A stretch of DNA of 64,000 nt from Candidatus Manganitrophus noduliformans (GTDB lineage: Bacteria > Nitrospirota > Nitrospiria > SBBL01 > Manganitrophaceae), in the NCBI RefSeq assembly GCF_012184425.1, contig NZ_VTOW01000004.1:186001-250000 (forward strand). The letters run 5' to 3'. Of the stretch, positions 15,240 through 23,153 are shown in pieces. How positions within the stretch are numbered: position 1 is the stretch's first letter; the number at the start of each line of letters is the position of its first letter. The notes under the pieces were generated by a model. The model ran no database searches. It saw only the letters and a list, made by a program, of their open reading frames with translations, and was not told the origin of the DNA. The translations under genes and the position numbers were made by a program.

Positions 15240-17275
15240 AGAACGAAGCGAAGATTTTTTCCGGAGCCCCCTCCGAGGAGGGGACGGCCATATCGGAGAT
15301 CCTCTCCGGCCTGAATGCCCCCCAGCGGGAAGTGGCGCTCCATGGCGAGGGGCCGCTGCTGGTTCTGGCGGTGGCCGGTTCGGGGAAAACGAGGGCGATC
15401 GCCCACCGGGCGGCCTGTCTGGTCAAAGAGCGCGACGTTTCTCCTTCGCAGATTCTCTGTCTCACCTTCACCAACAAGGCGGCGGGGGAGATGCGTGAGC
15501 GGATCGGAAAGCTGCTGGGGGGCCCGCCCACCGGTCTGACCGTCGCCACCTTTCACGCGCTCGGCGCCCGGCTGCTGCGGGTCCACCACGCCCTGATCGA
15601 AAGAAGCGCCCGCTTCTCGATCTACGATGAGGAGGACGCCGCCCGGGTGATCCGGGAGGCGGCGAAGGAGCGGGGGGCGGAAGGGACCTGGGAGGTGTTT
15701 CGGGCCGACATCGGCCGTCTCAAAAATCTCGGAGTCCTGCCGGGGGACAATCCCGCGTCGGTCTGGGGTGAGTACGACCGCGAGAGCCGCGATCTGACGC
15801 TGCTGCGGGAGGTCTACTCACGCTACGAGGAGAAGCTCTCCCGCTACGACGCCCTCGACTTCAACGACCTGCTGCTGAAGGCGCTCCTGCTCCTTGAGCG
15901 GCGTCCGGAGGTCTTGAGTCATCTCCGCCGCCGCTGCCGTTATCTCCTGGTGGACGAGTACCAGGACACCTGTCCCCTTCAGGAGAGGCTGCTCAATCTT
16001 CTTGCGGCTCCCTCTTACAATCTCTGCGCCGTGGGGGATGACGACCAGGCGATCTACACCTTCCGCCATGCCGATGTGACCGGGATCCTGACCTTCGAGT
16101 CCCGCTATCCGGGGGCCCGGGTCATCCGGATGGAGGAGAACTACCGCTCCGGCGGAAAGATCATCGAGGTGGCTGGGCAGGTGATCGCCGGAAACCGCCG
16201 GCGCCAGCCGAAATCGATCCACACCCGGAATCCTTCCGGTCTGCCGGTGGAGGCGGTCGGCTTCCCCTCGGAGGAGGAAGAGGCGGCTTGGATCGGCGAG
16301 AAGATTGAGGAGCTGAAATCCGGAGGGATCCCTTTCGGAGAGATCGCTATACTCTGCCGGGTCGCCTCTCTCTTCCGCCCTCTGGAGAAGGAGCTTGCCC
16401 GGAAGCTGATCCCCTATCTCCTGGTCGACGGCCTCGCCTTCTGGGAGCGGCGGGAGGTCAAGGACATCATGGCGTATCTCCGGTTCATCCACAATCCGCT
16501 CGACTATCTCAGCTTCAAGCGGATCGCCAACGTCCCGCCCCGGGGTCTGGGGAAGAGGACGCTCCAGCAGATCGAAGTACGGCTGAGGGATGCTGGCGCG
16601 TCTCTTCCCAGGATTCTGGAGGAGGCCGCCTCCCCCAAACTCCGTCCGTTCCTGGAACTGATCGAATCGCTCCGGAGCGAAACCCGTTCGGTCAGCGGCC
16701 AGATCGAGGCGCTTCTCGACCGGACCGGGTATGAGGGATATCTGAGCAAAACCTGTCCTGATGCGGAGCGCCGGATGGGCCGCCTGATCCAGCTTCAGGC
16801 CATCGCAAAGCGGTTCGAGCAGGATCCAGAGGGAGATCCTTCCGACATCGGATCACTCCTTTCGGAATTCCTCTTGGAAGCGGGTCTTTCCTCTGCCGGT
16901 CAGGCGGGGGAAGGCCGTCCCGATCAGGTCCATCTGATGACGGTCCATGCCGCCAAAGGTTTGGAATTCAGGGGGGTGTTCGTGATCGGCCTGGAGGAGG
17001 GGGTTCTCCCGCACGCCCGCTGCCGGGACAACCCGGAGGAGGAGCGGCGGCTCTTCTACGTCGCGGTGACCCGGGCGAAAGAGCGGTTATTTCTTTCCTG
17101 GTCTACCCGCCGGAATATCCAGGGGCGGGAGATGCATCTTTCCCTCTCCTCTTTTATGAGGGAGATCCTTTCGCAAAAGGGAGGGGCCTGGAGGATGTCC
17201 CCTGCGTACCGGAAGGCGGAGGAGGCCGTGATCTTCCATCGCCCCGGTCTCAGGCAGAAAGCCGCCACCTCGTGA
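15236..17275 (+). CDS. UvrD/Rep/PcrA-family superfamily 1 DNA helicase
   Basis: A 679-residue 3'-5' helicase with all motifs: Q-motif LNAPQREV (26-33), Walker A AVAGSGKT (45-52), CLTFTNKAAGEM (Ia), LLVDEYQDT (II), VGDDDQAIYTFRHA (III), EENYRSG (IV), MTVHAAKGLEF (V) and LFYVAVTRAKERL (VI). It is slightly shorter than chromosomal UvrD because the C-terminal tail is short. It overlaps radC by four bases and is followed within one kilobase by an OB-fold protein and a RecB-type nuclease, so it may act as the motor of an element-encoded helicase-nuclease. Confidence 0.95.
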   Translation: MKNEAKIFSGAPSEEGTAISEILSGLNAPQREVALHGEGPLLVLAVAGSGKTRAIAHRAACLVKERDVSPSQILCLTFTNKAAGEMRERIGKLLGGPPTGLTVATFHALGARLLRVHHALIERSARFSIYDEEDAARVIREAAKERGAEGTWEVFRADIGRLKNLGVLPGDNPASVWGEYDRESRDLTLLREVYSRYEEKLSRYDALDFNDLLLKALLLLERRPEVLSHLRRRCRYLLVDEYQDTCPLQERLLNLLAAPSYNLCAVGDDDQAIYTFRHADVTGILTFESRYPGARVIRMEENYRSGGKIIEVAGQVIAGNRRRQPKSIHTRNPSGLPVEAVGFPSEEEEAAWIGEKIEELKSGGIPFGEIAILCRVASLFRPLEKELARKLIPYLLVDGLAFWERREVKDIMAYLRFIHNPLDYLSFKRIANVPPRGLGKRTLQQIEVRLRDAGASLPRILEEAASPKLRPFLELIESLRSETRSVSGQIEALLDRTGYEGYLSKTCPDAERRMGRLIQLQAIAKRFEQDPEGDPSDIGSLLSEFLLEAGLSSAGQAGEGRPDQVHLMTVHAAKGLEFRGVFVIGLEEGVLPHARCRDNPEEERRLFYVAVTRAKERLFLSWSTRRNIQGREMHLSLSSFMREILSQKGGAWRMSPAYRKAEEAVIFHRPGLRQKAATS

Positions 17276-17289
17276 AGAAGGAGCGCGCA

Positions 17290-17772
17290 GTGAACTCGAA
17301 CAGGTCGTTGAATGAAGAAGAACATTTGAAGGAGATTGTCTCCCTCCTTGCAGCGGAGGGAAGGGATTACCTTGCCTGTCAGGTGGTTCATCTTGCGGGC
17401 ATCCTGAAGGAGGGGGCGCAGAGTTTTCTTCCGATCCTCCGGTGGGGCTACCTGCTGGCGAAGGGCCATCTTTCGGAGCGGGAGGCGGTCTCTCTTCTGA
17501 CCGCGCTTTACGCAGAGGCCCGCTCTGCGGCCTCGGGCGAATCGGAAGGAAGGCTTCTGTCGTTGTTGGCCCAGTCGCGGGACGGCATGTGGCTGGCTGA
17601 ACGGCTTCGGGAGGAGATTGCCCGGCAGGAAGAGAAGCGAAAAACGAATCGGATTCCTCTGGGTGGAACCGATGAAAGATTGAAGGAAGGAGAGGGGTGC
17701 CATGAAGAGGTCGACAATGAGGGGGCGCAAAAAGAGGATGATCCCCGCGTTCTCCCCCGACCCAGCCGATGA
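17290..17772 (+). CDS. Hypothetical helical protein
   Basis: About 160 residues from a GTG at 17290 with AAGGAG six bases ahead; a GTG at 17272 overlapping the helicase stop is possible but lacks a ribosome site. The protein is helical and Leu/Ala-rich for the first 120 residues, then charged and disordered. It overlaps the next gene by 71 bases in another frame. The family is not recognised. It lies between helicase and OB-fold genes and may be part of that complex. Confidence 0.6.
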   Translation: MNSNRSLNEEEHLKEIVSLLAAEGRDYLACQVVHLAGILKEGAQSFLPILRWGYLLAKGHLSEREAVSLLTALYAEARSAASGESEGRLLSLLAQSRDGMWLAERLREEIARQEEKRKTNRIPLGGTDERLKEGEGCHEEVDNEGAQKEDDPRVLPRPSR

Positions 17773-18016
17773 AGACCGGGAAGTCGTGGTTGAAGGGGAG
17801 GTGATCTGGGTCGTTGAGACAAAGGGGCTTCTGACCCGCGTCCGAACCGAGGAAGGGATCGTCGAAGTCCGGATCTTTCATCCGACCGACCTTCACCGGC
17901 GGTATCTGGAACGGGGGGCCGAAATTCGGTTGATTGGACAGCCGCGCCGCCGATACGGCCGGCCCTGCTTCATCCATCCCCGGATCGTCCTCCAACCGTC
18001 GCAGGGAAGATTTTAA
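17702..18016 (+). CDS. OB-fold protein resembling the RecG wedge domain
   Basis: A 104-residue protein whose residues 25-100 follow the pattern of the OB/wedge domain of RecG: VEGEVIWVVE, TRVRTEEGIVEVRIFHP, LERGAEIRLIGQPRRRYGRPCFIHPRIV, including the typical FxHP ending. The N-terminus is basic. GAGGGG precedes the ATG. A single-strand or junction-binding accessory of the helicase and nuclease next to it is a reasonable inference. Confidence 0.6.
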   Translation: MKRSTMRGRKKRMIPAFSPDPADEDREVVVEGEVIWVVETKGLLTRVRTEEGIVEVRIFHPTDLHRRYLERGAEIRLIGQPRRRYGRPCFIHPRIVLQPSQGRF

Positions 18017-18030
18017 AAGGGGAACCGTCC

Positions 18031-18822
18031 ATGACCCTCTCTCACAGCCGGGTGAACCGGTATGACTTCTGCCCCCGATCCTACCGCTACTACTATATCG
18101 ACGGCTGGAGGCCGAAGACCAAGAAGCCTGCGCTTCTCTTCGGCGATGCGGTCGATCAGGCGCTCCAGGCCTTCTTCAGGGCCGGGGAAGATCCGGCGTC
18201 GGCCTTTGAGGGAGTTTGGGAAAAACTCAAAGACTCTCCCGTGGCGTGGGGAAAACGGAATACTTGGGAGGGCTTCCTTGAGATCGGAAAGAGGCTGCTC
18301 GAACGCTTTCTCGCAGAAGAAGCCTCCCGGTTTTCGGAGGTGGCTCCGGAGAATGTCCAGCGAAGACTGACAGCCGACCTGGAGGGCCTGACCGTCATCG
18401 GCTATCCCGACCTCTACTGCAAGGTCGATGGCCTTCTCACCCTGGTCGACTTCAAGACCGCCGCTTCTCCCTATGACACGGAGGAGGTCGCGCTCAATGA
18501 GCAGCTCACCGCCTACTGGTGGCTTCTTTCGGCCAGCGGCCTTCCCGTAGAGCGGGTCGCCTTCTGTGTCCTGCTGAAACTCAAGGAACCGAAGATCGGA
18601 TGGCACTTTTCGACCCGAAGCGAGGGGGAGGTTGCGGAATATCTGGAGAAGCTTCGGATCGTTGCGGCCGATGTCGAGAGAGGAAGGTTCCCCAGGAAGA
18701 GCGCCTCCTGCGGGTTTATGGGCGGCTGCGACTTCAAACCGCTCTGCCTGGGAAATGAGGAGAAGATCCAGATGACCCTCTGCCTGCCGAAGGAGATCTC
18801 TGAGGAAGAGATCGTCATCTGA
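18031..18822 (+). CDS. RecB/AddB-type PD-(D/E)XK nuclease with a four-cysteine (probable Fe-S) frame
   Basis: A 263-residue nuclease of the PDDEXK_1 family. It opens with SHSRVNRYDFCPRSYRYYYI (C14), has the active-site set GYPDLYC and LTLVDFKTA, then NEQLTAYWW, and ends with three cysteines (C227, C233, C239) in SCGFMGGCDFKPLC. One N-terminal and three C-terminal cysteines is the arrangement of the 4Fe-4S cluster in AddB and Cas4 nucleases. It starts 14 nt after the OB-fold gene. Together with the UvrD-type helicase it could process double-strand ends. Cas4 is the main alternative family, but there is no other cas gene here. Confidence 0.85.
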   Translation: MTLSHSRVNRYDFCPRSYRYYYIDGWRPKTKKPALLFGDAVDQALQAFFRAGEDPASAFEGVWEKLKDSPVAWGKRNTWEGFLEIGKRLLERFLAEEASRFSEVAPENVQRRLTADLEGLTVIGYPDLYCKVDGLLTLVDFKTAASPYDTEEVALNEQLTAYWWLLSASGLPVERVAFCVLLKLKEPKIGWHFSTRSEGEVAEYLEKLRIVAADVERGRFPRKSASCGFMGGCDFKPLCLGNEEKIQMTLCLPKEISEEEIVI

Positions 18823-18833
18823 GGAGAAAAAAC

Positions 18834-19073
18834 ATGGACGAAGAAGTGGAGTTGGAGATCGGCCCGCGCGACGACATGCTCCGGGCCTTAACCGAGGCGC
18901 TTGATCTGGCGGACCGGGCCATTGAGAAGAGCCGGGCTGCCGCCGACCACGCAGACGATCTGTTCGGAACCCCGAACCTGGTCAACGGAGAGCTTTGCGA
19001 TCTGATCGAGATGCTTCGCGTCTGGCACAACTCAGCGGCCGCCCTCCTGGAAGATCTGAAAGAAGAAGGCTGA
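18834..19073 (+). CDS. Small acidic helical protein
   Basis: A 79-residue, mostly helical acidic protein behind GAGGAG, 11 nt after the nuclease gene. No motif recognised; it probably belongs to the same transcript. Confidence 0.55.
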   Translation: MDEEVELEIGPRDDMLRALTEALDLADRAIEKSRAAADHADDLFGTPNLVNGELCDLIEMLRVWHNSAAALLEDLKEEG

Positions 19074-19163
19074 GATGGAGAAGAAGCGATCAAAGAGGAC
19101 AAACCTGAAGGTGATCGGGTCGTGGCCCCCTGAAAGAAGAGAACCTTTGAAGGAGCAGACTTC

Positions 19164-19373
19164 TTGAACCCGAATGAACAAACGATCCTCTCTTCGCTGA
19201 CGCAGACCTATCCCTCTCGAGCGGCCTATGAGGAAGCGGTCAAAAGGGCTTTTTTGAAGTATGGCATGACCCCGGTGAAGGCGGAGTATGATGCCGCTGG
19301 AAATTGTCTTCAATGCGGGGAGTGCGGTCGATGCCCGGGGTGGCATCTTCCTCCCGGAAAGGAGCAGACGTGA
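19164..19373 (+). CDS. Small Cys-rich protein (TTG start)
   Basis: A 69-residue protein starting with TTG behind AAGGAG. The helical N-terminus ends in GNCLQCGECGRCPGWH, four closely spaced cysteines able to bind one metal or cluster. The stop overlaps the next possible start. Function unknown. Confidence 0.5.
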   Translation: MNPNEQTILSSLTQTYPSRAAYEEAVKRAFLKYGMTPVKAEYDAAGNCLQCGECGRCPGWHLPPGKEQT

Positions 19374-19612
19374 TGAGAACCAAGCTATTGACCGGTGATG
19401 GTCAGCCTGTGGGGGGTATCGCAACAAGCACGATGATCATTGATCGTGATGACGGGCAGTGCTTTTATGCAACGCGCAAGGCTGTTGAACTCTGGCAGGA
19501 AGAACCGCTTCGTCGTATACGGCGATGGCCAAGAAAGCGGATTCTCTGGCTGCTTCCGGCGCGAGAGCAGCCCGCAGATGACACGTCGGCATCGAGGAAG
19601 GAACCAGGATAA
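19373..19612 (+). CDS. Small basic hypothetical protein
   Basis: A possible 79-residue protein starting at the ATG that overlaps the previous stop, with AAAGGAG ahead. The middle is very basic (RRIRRWPRKRI). It resembles no family and the frame may not be used; a shorter frame (34 codons from 19620) follows in another phase. Confidence 0.3.
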   Translation: MRTKLLTGDGQPVGGIATSTMIIDRDDGQCFYATRKAVELWQEEPLRRIRRWPRKRILWLLPAREQPADDTSASRKEPG

Positions 19613-19705
19613 ACCCGCCATGAGAACCGATCGGATCATCTCGACGGAGCGTCATCGAGCGGAGATGGAAGATGCGATCTGTCTGAGAAAACAGGAGGGA
19701 GCCTC

Positions 19706-20065
19706 ATGGTCGGAGTGTATCTGAACGAACCGGTTGCGAAGATCCGCGCCACGATCAAACTGCTTGAATATTACCGCGCCTTTCTTCGCTCCGACTGTAC
19801 GGAGGCCAAAGACCCGCAGCAATGGGGTTTCTACCTGAATAAGGCCCAGGCGCGGCGAAGGCTTTATTTGCTGATCGACGTCGCGATCAATCGAAAGGCG
19901 GGGATTGAGTGCAAGGATCGCTGCTGCGATCCCCTGATCTGGGTCGGGTGGCTCCGGGACCAACAAAGGCTTCGGGAGATTAAACTACGGATTCGCGTCT
20001 ATCAGTTTGAGAGCGAAGAAGTGAGAAAGCGCTTCAATCATCTGCTTTCCCGATATGACGATTGA
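19706..20065 (+). CDS. Hypothetical protein
   Basis: A 119-residue, basic, helical protein behind a good ACAGGAGGGAG site. Two Cys pairs are present (SDCTEAKD and ECKDRCCDP). No family recognised; the position suggests membership of the same long rightward operon. Confidence 0.55.
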   Translation: MVGVYLNEPVAKIRATIKLLEYYRAFLRSDCTEAKDPQQWGFYLNKAQARRRLYLLIDVAINRKAGIECKDRCCDPLIWVGWLRDQQRLREIKLRIRVYQFESEEVRKRFNHLLSRYDD

Positions 20066-20101
20066 ACCGATGCCGGCGATGAACCGCCAAAAAGGAGGAC
20101 G

Positions 20102-20296
20102 ATGATTCGTAAAGCGAGCGTGCGCGCGTTTGTCCGTGAAAAAGGGTATCGGCTCTCCGCCGACGCCCTGCCTGCCCTGGAGGAGGCGATCCGCCTGATC
20201 CTGACCCGGGCGATCCTCTATACCCGTCCTGCCAAGACGATCCGGGGGAAGGAGATCCTGATGGCGGCAGGGAAGCGGGAGCGGTCTGGTCTTTAA
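20102..20296 (+). CDS. Bacterial histone-fold protein
   Basis: A 64-residue basic protein behind AAGGAGG. Its layout matches a single histone fold: short helix with VRAFVREKGYRLS, a long central helix SADALPALEEAIRLILTRAI, and a short C-terminal helix after TIRGKEIL, where archaeal and bacterial histones have a K/R-T-V-x-P/G-x-D/E-I turn. The residues RLSADALPALEE are near the usual bacterial histone pattern. Such proteins bind or bend DNA. Here one sits in the middle of a mobile element's DNA-processing operon, so it could organise the element's DNA. A simple helical hypothetical is the alternative. Confidence 0.65.
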   Translation: MIRKASVRAFVREKGYRLSADALPALEEAIRLILTRAILYTRPAKTIRGKEILMAAGKRERSGL

Positions 20297-20319
20297 CCGT
20301 CGATTAAAGGAGGAGGGAT

Positions 20320-20772
20320 ATGATCGAGGAACCGTTGAAAGATCTGGAGAAAGCCGTGAGGAGCTATCTGAAGGCGGCGGCGGGCGACTGCCCTTTCTGC
20401 GATCTGAAGAGGGATGACGCCGGCTGCGAGTGCGGCAGGATCGCACAGGCCGAGGAGCAGGCGGAAAGAGAGATCTTGGCCCTGGCAAAAAGGCACCGAC
20501 GCAGCCACGCCTGCGAGTACTCACGGCGGGAGCTGCTCAAGCAATTTTACAAGATGGGAGACATCTATTCCGGCGAGAGCCTCGGCATCTACCGCTGTAC
20601 CGGATGCCGCCGGCTCTGGATGATCCGGTTCCAGCACGACGCAGGGACCGGATCGGACGACATCTGGCTTGCGCCGGGGGAGAGCGAACGGGGATATGAA
20701 TTCACCCTGGAAGAGGCTGTAAAGTACAGAGACAAGGAATCCGTTTCGAAGGAGGAGAAAAATGGGGAGTGA
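20320..20772 (+). CDS. Cys-rich (zinc-binding) hypothetical protein
   Basis: A 150-residue protein behind AAAGGAGGAGG. Two metal-type clusters are visible: GDCPFCDLKRDDAGCECG near residue 25 and YRCTGCRRLW near residue 95, separated by a helical charged stretch. It overlaps the next gene by 11 bases. Function unknown; nucleic-acid binding is plausible. Confidence 0.6.
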   Translation: MIEEPLKDLEKAVRSYLKAAAGDCPFCDLKRDDAGCECGRIAQAEEQAEREILALAKRHRRSHACEYSRRELLKQFYKMGDIYSGESLGIYRCTGCRRLWMIRFQHDAGTGSDDIWLAPGESERGYEFTLEEAVKYRDKESVSKEEKNGE

Positions 20773-21769
20773 GGTTGTTCAGATCAATCCGTCCGAGTTG
20801 CTCAAGCAGGAGACGGAGATCACGGACCGTGATTTCTACGAGGTCTATGACCCGCGCATCCGGCGAAAGAAGAAGGTGCCGAGCGCCCGCGTGTACAACA
20901 ACTGGGCAAAAGAGGCCGGGATCAAGACCAAAATTCTCGACGCCGGATGCGACTCAGAGAAGGCCTGGGCGCATGTAAAAGGATGGCTTGGGGAGGAGGC
21001 CAACCCCCTCCTTCAGAGAGAAGCCCGCGTCACCATCCTCTGGAAGATCGAGTTTGAGAGCCTCGTCTGGGACGCCATCGCCGACAGGGAGAAGAAAAAG
21101 CCCTACACGGTCGGGCCCGACGGCTATCCCGTGCTTACGAATCCCGCCGATCAGCTCGCGCTCATCCGGCAACTCTCCCGGATCAAGCGGTTTGGGGAGC
21201 GGACCGCCGTGACCAAGGCGGAGGCGATTGTGGAGAAAAAGCTCCTGGGAGTGGAGTACCGGGAGCCTGAAGAAATCCGGCACGAAAAAAGGGAGGTGCA
21301 GGCCGTCTCCGAAACACAGGATGGGACACTGCATGTGAAAGAAGAGGGGATAGAGAGGGAAACCGGCGAGGGGTTTGAACCTCCTTCCGGGGTGGACAGG
21401 CCGAAATCAGGTGCGGGAGAAGCAGGGGCAGAAGACTCAAAAGGCAAAACGGAGAGCGATCTTCCCAAAATCCCGGTTCCCCTCCCTGCCGGGTCGGCGC
21501 CTCTTCCCTCTCCATTCAAAAGATCTCTGACCAGAGTCGTTCAGGTTAATGGGAAGCGCCTCCGGACCGCCGGGATCGAGGCGGCGCAGCTGGCCCAGAT
21601 CTGGAAGGCCGCCGAGGAGCACGGGAACGAAAAGATCGCTCCCCTGCTGAAAGAATTTGGCGCGGAGAAGTCGACCCATCTGACCAAGGAAGAAGGAGAT
21701 CAGGTCCTGGGTCGTCTGGCCCGCCTCCCCGCCGCAGAGAGAAACGGCGCAGAAACCCTCCCCGTCTGA
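20762..21769 (+). CDS. Phage-type recombination protein, possible ssDNA-annealing factor
   Basis: A 335-residue protein. The first 190 residues are folded and end in KRFGERTAVTKAEAIVEKKLLG, a pattern like the [E]RTAxTKAxRNAI block in several phage single-strand-binding and annealing proteins. An acidic Pro/Gly linker (190-260) leads to a small C-terminal helical domain (IWKAAEEHGNEKIAPLLKEF...THLTKEE), again a layout of phage recombinases. The assignment is inference from pattern; no catalytic residues can be named. Neighbouring SSB, nuclease, helicase and RadC genes agree with a recombination role. The transcript probably ends before the leader element at 21821. Confidence 0.45.
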   Translation: MGSEVVQINPSELLKQETEITDRDFYEVYDPRIRRKKKVPSARVYNNWAKEAGIKTKILDAGCDSEKAWAHVKGWLGEEANPLLQREARVTILWKIEFESLVWDAIADREKKKPYTVGPDGYPVLTNPADQLALIRQLSRIKRFGERTAVTKAEAIVEKKLLGVEYREPEEIRHEKREVQAVSETQDGTLHVKEEGIERETGEGFEPPSGVDRPKSGAGEAGAEDSKGKTESDLPKIPVPLPAGSAPLPSPFKRSLTRVVQVNGKRLRTAGIEAAQLAQIWKAAEEHGNEKIAPLLKEFGAEKSTHLTKEEGDQVLGRLARLPAAERNGAETLPV

Positions 21770-21820
21770 ACCGACAGACGTTCATCACGTCCCTTCTAAC
21801 GTCTCACGCAGATCAGAAAC

Positions 21821-21867
21821 CGAAAAATGATTTGTTCTCTTTTCATGAGCAGGGGGAGGCCCCCTGC
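21821..21867 (+). promoter_or_regulatory. Conserved leader element, copy C (upstream of DUF932)
   Basis: CGAAAAATGA (21821-21830), a 19-nt T-rich spacer, then GCAGGGGG/CCCCCTGC closing an AGG loop, 35 nt before the DUF932 start. Confidence 0.65.
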
Positions 21868-21902
21868 TTCCCTCTAAAACCTTTACAGAAAGGAGCCAGA
21901 AG

Positions 21903-23078
21903 ATGCAACAGATTCAGAGCGAGATGGCAGTCGCAAGCTGGAGCGGCCGGGGAAGCCTGACCGACCTGGTTGGCGAACTGGAACGACAGAAGGAGTCCAA
22001 GTTCGACTTTGTCTCAGACACCCGGGGCATCGCGGTGGCAGAGCGGGAAGGGAAGTTGTTCCTGATCCCGAAAGAGGATCGGGCGACCGAGTGGATCCCT
22101 GCACTGGGACTTCCGATCCGGCCGGGGGCGCTTGACCAGATGGGAGAGAAATGCGATCCACAAGTTCCAATCAAATTCCTCCGGGAGCTCTCCGGACGAA
22201 GACCCCGCCGGGCCGCCGAGCTTCTGAACAATCTGATCGAAGATGCCCCGGCCCGCCGGTTCATCCGCTGTCTGGATGGGTCGATCCGGGCCTTCCTCTC
22301 CGACCGCTACCGGGTGCTCGACAACTACGATCTCGCCTTCGCCGCGCTCGATGCGGTGCGGCTGGCGGGCGGGGAGGTGATCGAGGCGTCGCTTTCGGAG
22401 ACCCACATGCGGATCAAGTTCACCTCCCGGCAGATCTGGGACGCAATTGATATCAGGCGGCAAGACAACCGGGGGAGCTGGTATGCGGGGGGTCTGGGAA
22501 ACCAGGGATATCTCTCCCGTGTTTCGGCCCGGTCGGGCGGGGATCTCCCCGGAGGGCCGGGAACCGTTCATCCGCTGGTGACCCTCTCCAACAGCGAGAC
22601 CGGACACGGGGGGCTGTCGGTCCGGATCGGCCTGCTCCAGGCGATCTGCTTCAACCTGGCGACCGTCGAGGAGGTCGTCGCCAAGGTCCATCTCGGGGAG
22701 CGGCTCTCCGTCGGCGTCTTCACCGAGGAGACGGTCACGGCGGAATCAAAGGCGATTTACCTGAAGGCCCGCGACACGATCAAAGGGGCCTTCGATCCTC
22801 TGGCCTTCAAACGGATGGTCGATCTCGCGAAAGAGGCCCAGGCGCAGGAGATCCACGCCCCGGCCGCCGCCGTGGAGAATGTGGCGAAGGCCGCGTCTCT
22901 TCCGGAAAAGGCGAAGGACGCCCTGCTCGCCTACTTCGTCAAAGACTACGACCTGACCCGCTACGGTCTTGCCCAGGCGGTCGCGCGGCTGGCGCAGGAC
23001 GAGGAGGACGGAGAAAGCGGCGCCGGCCTGGAGGATCTGGCCGGGAAGATCTTAAGACGGGAGATGGCGTTCGCATAA
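21903..23078 (+). CDS. DUF932 (phage/plasmid-related) protein
   Basis: A 391-residue member of DUF932, a family nearly confined to phages, plasmids and ICEs. Typical segments are FLSDRYRVLDNYDLAFAALDAV, SETHMRIKFTS, and the late VTLSNSETGHGGLSVRIGLLQAICFN block (a few residues apart). The family's activity is not known; proteins of this group are often encoded next to anti-restriction genes. A ribosome site AAAGGAG is 9 nt upstream. It heads a new unit: leader element before it, strong terminator after it. Confidence 0.85.
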   Translation: MQQIQSEMAVASWSGRGSLTDLVGELERQKESKFDFVSDTRGIAVAEREGKLFLIPKEDRATEWIPALGLPIRPGALDQMGEKCDPQVPIKFLRELSGRRPRRAAELLNNLIEDAPARRFIRCLDGSIRAFLSDRYRVLDNYDLAFAALDAVRLAGGEVIEASLSETHMRIKFTSRQIWDAIDIRRQDNRGSWYAGGLGNQGYLSRVSARSGGDLPGGPGTVHPLVTLSNSETGHGGLSVRIGLLQAICFNLATVEEVVAKVHLGERLSVGVFTEETVTAESKAIYLKARDTIKGAFDPLAFKRMVDLAKEAQAQEIHAPAAAVENVAKAASLPEKAKDALLAYFVKDYDLTRYGLAQAVARLAQDEEDGESGAGLEDLAGKILRREMAFA

Positions 23079-23096
23079 CCTCCCACATTTCCGGTC

Positions 23097-23142
23097 GAGG
23101 AGGGGTTGCGCCCAGAGTAGCGCGGCCCCTCCTCATTTTTTT
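23097..23142 (+). terminator. Strong rho-independent terminator after DUF932
   Basis: GAGGAGGGG-TTGCGC pairs with GCGCGG-CCCCTCCTC and is followed by ATTTTTTT. Confidence 0.85.
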
Positions 23143-23153
23143 CTGGAGACGAA

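Noticed and set aside
18031-18822. Cas4 and a possible CRISPR system
   Set aside because: The nuclease is of the RecB/AddB kind that includes Cas4, but no repeat array, cas1 or cas2 lies in the window.
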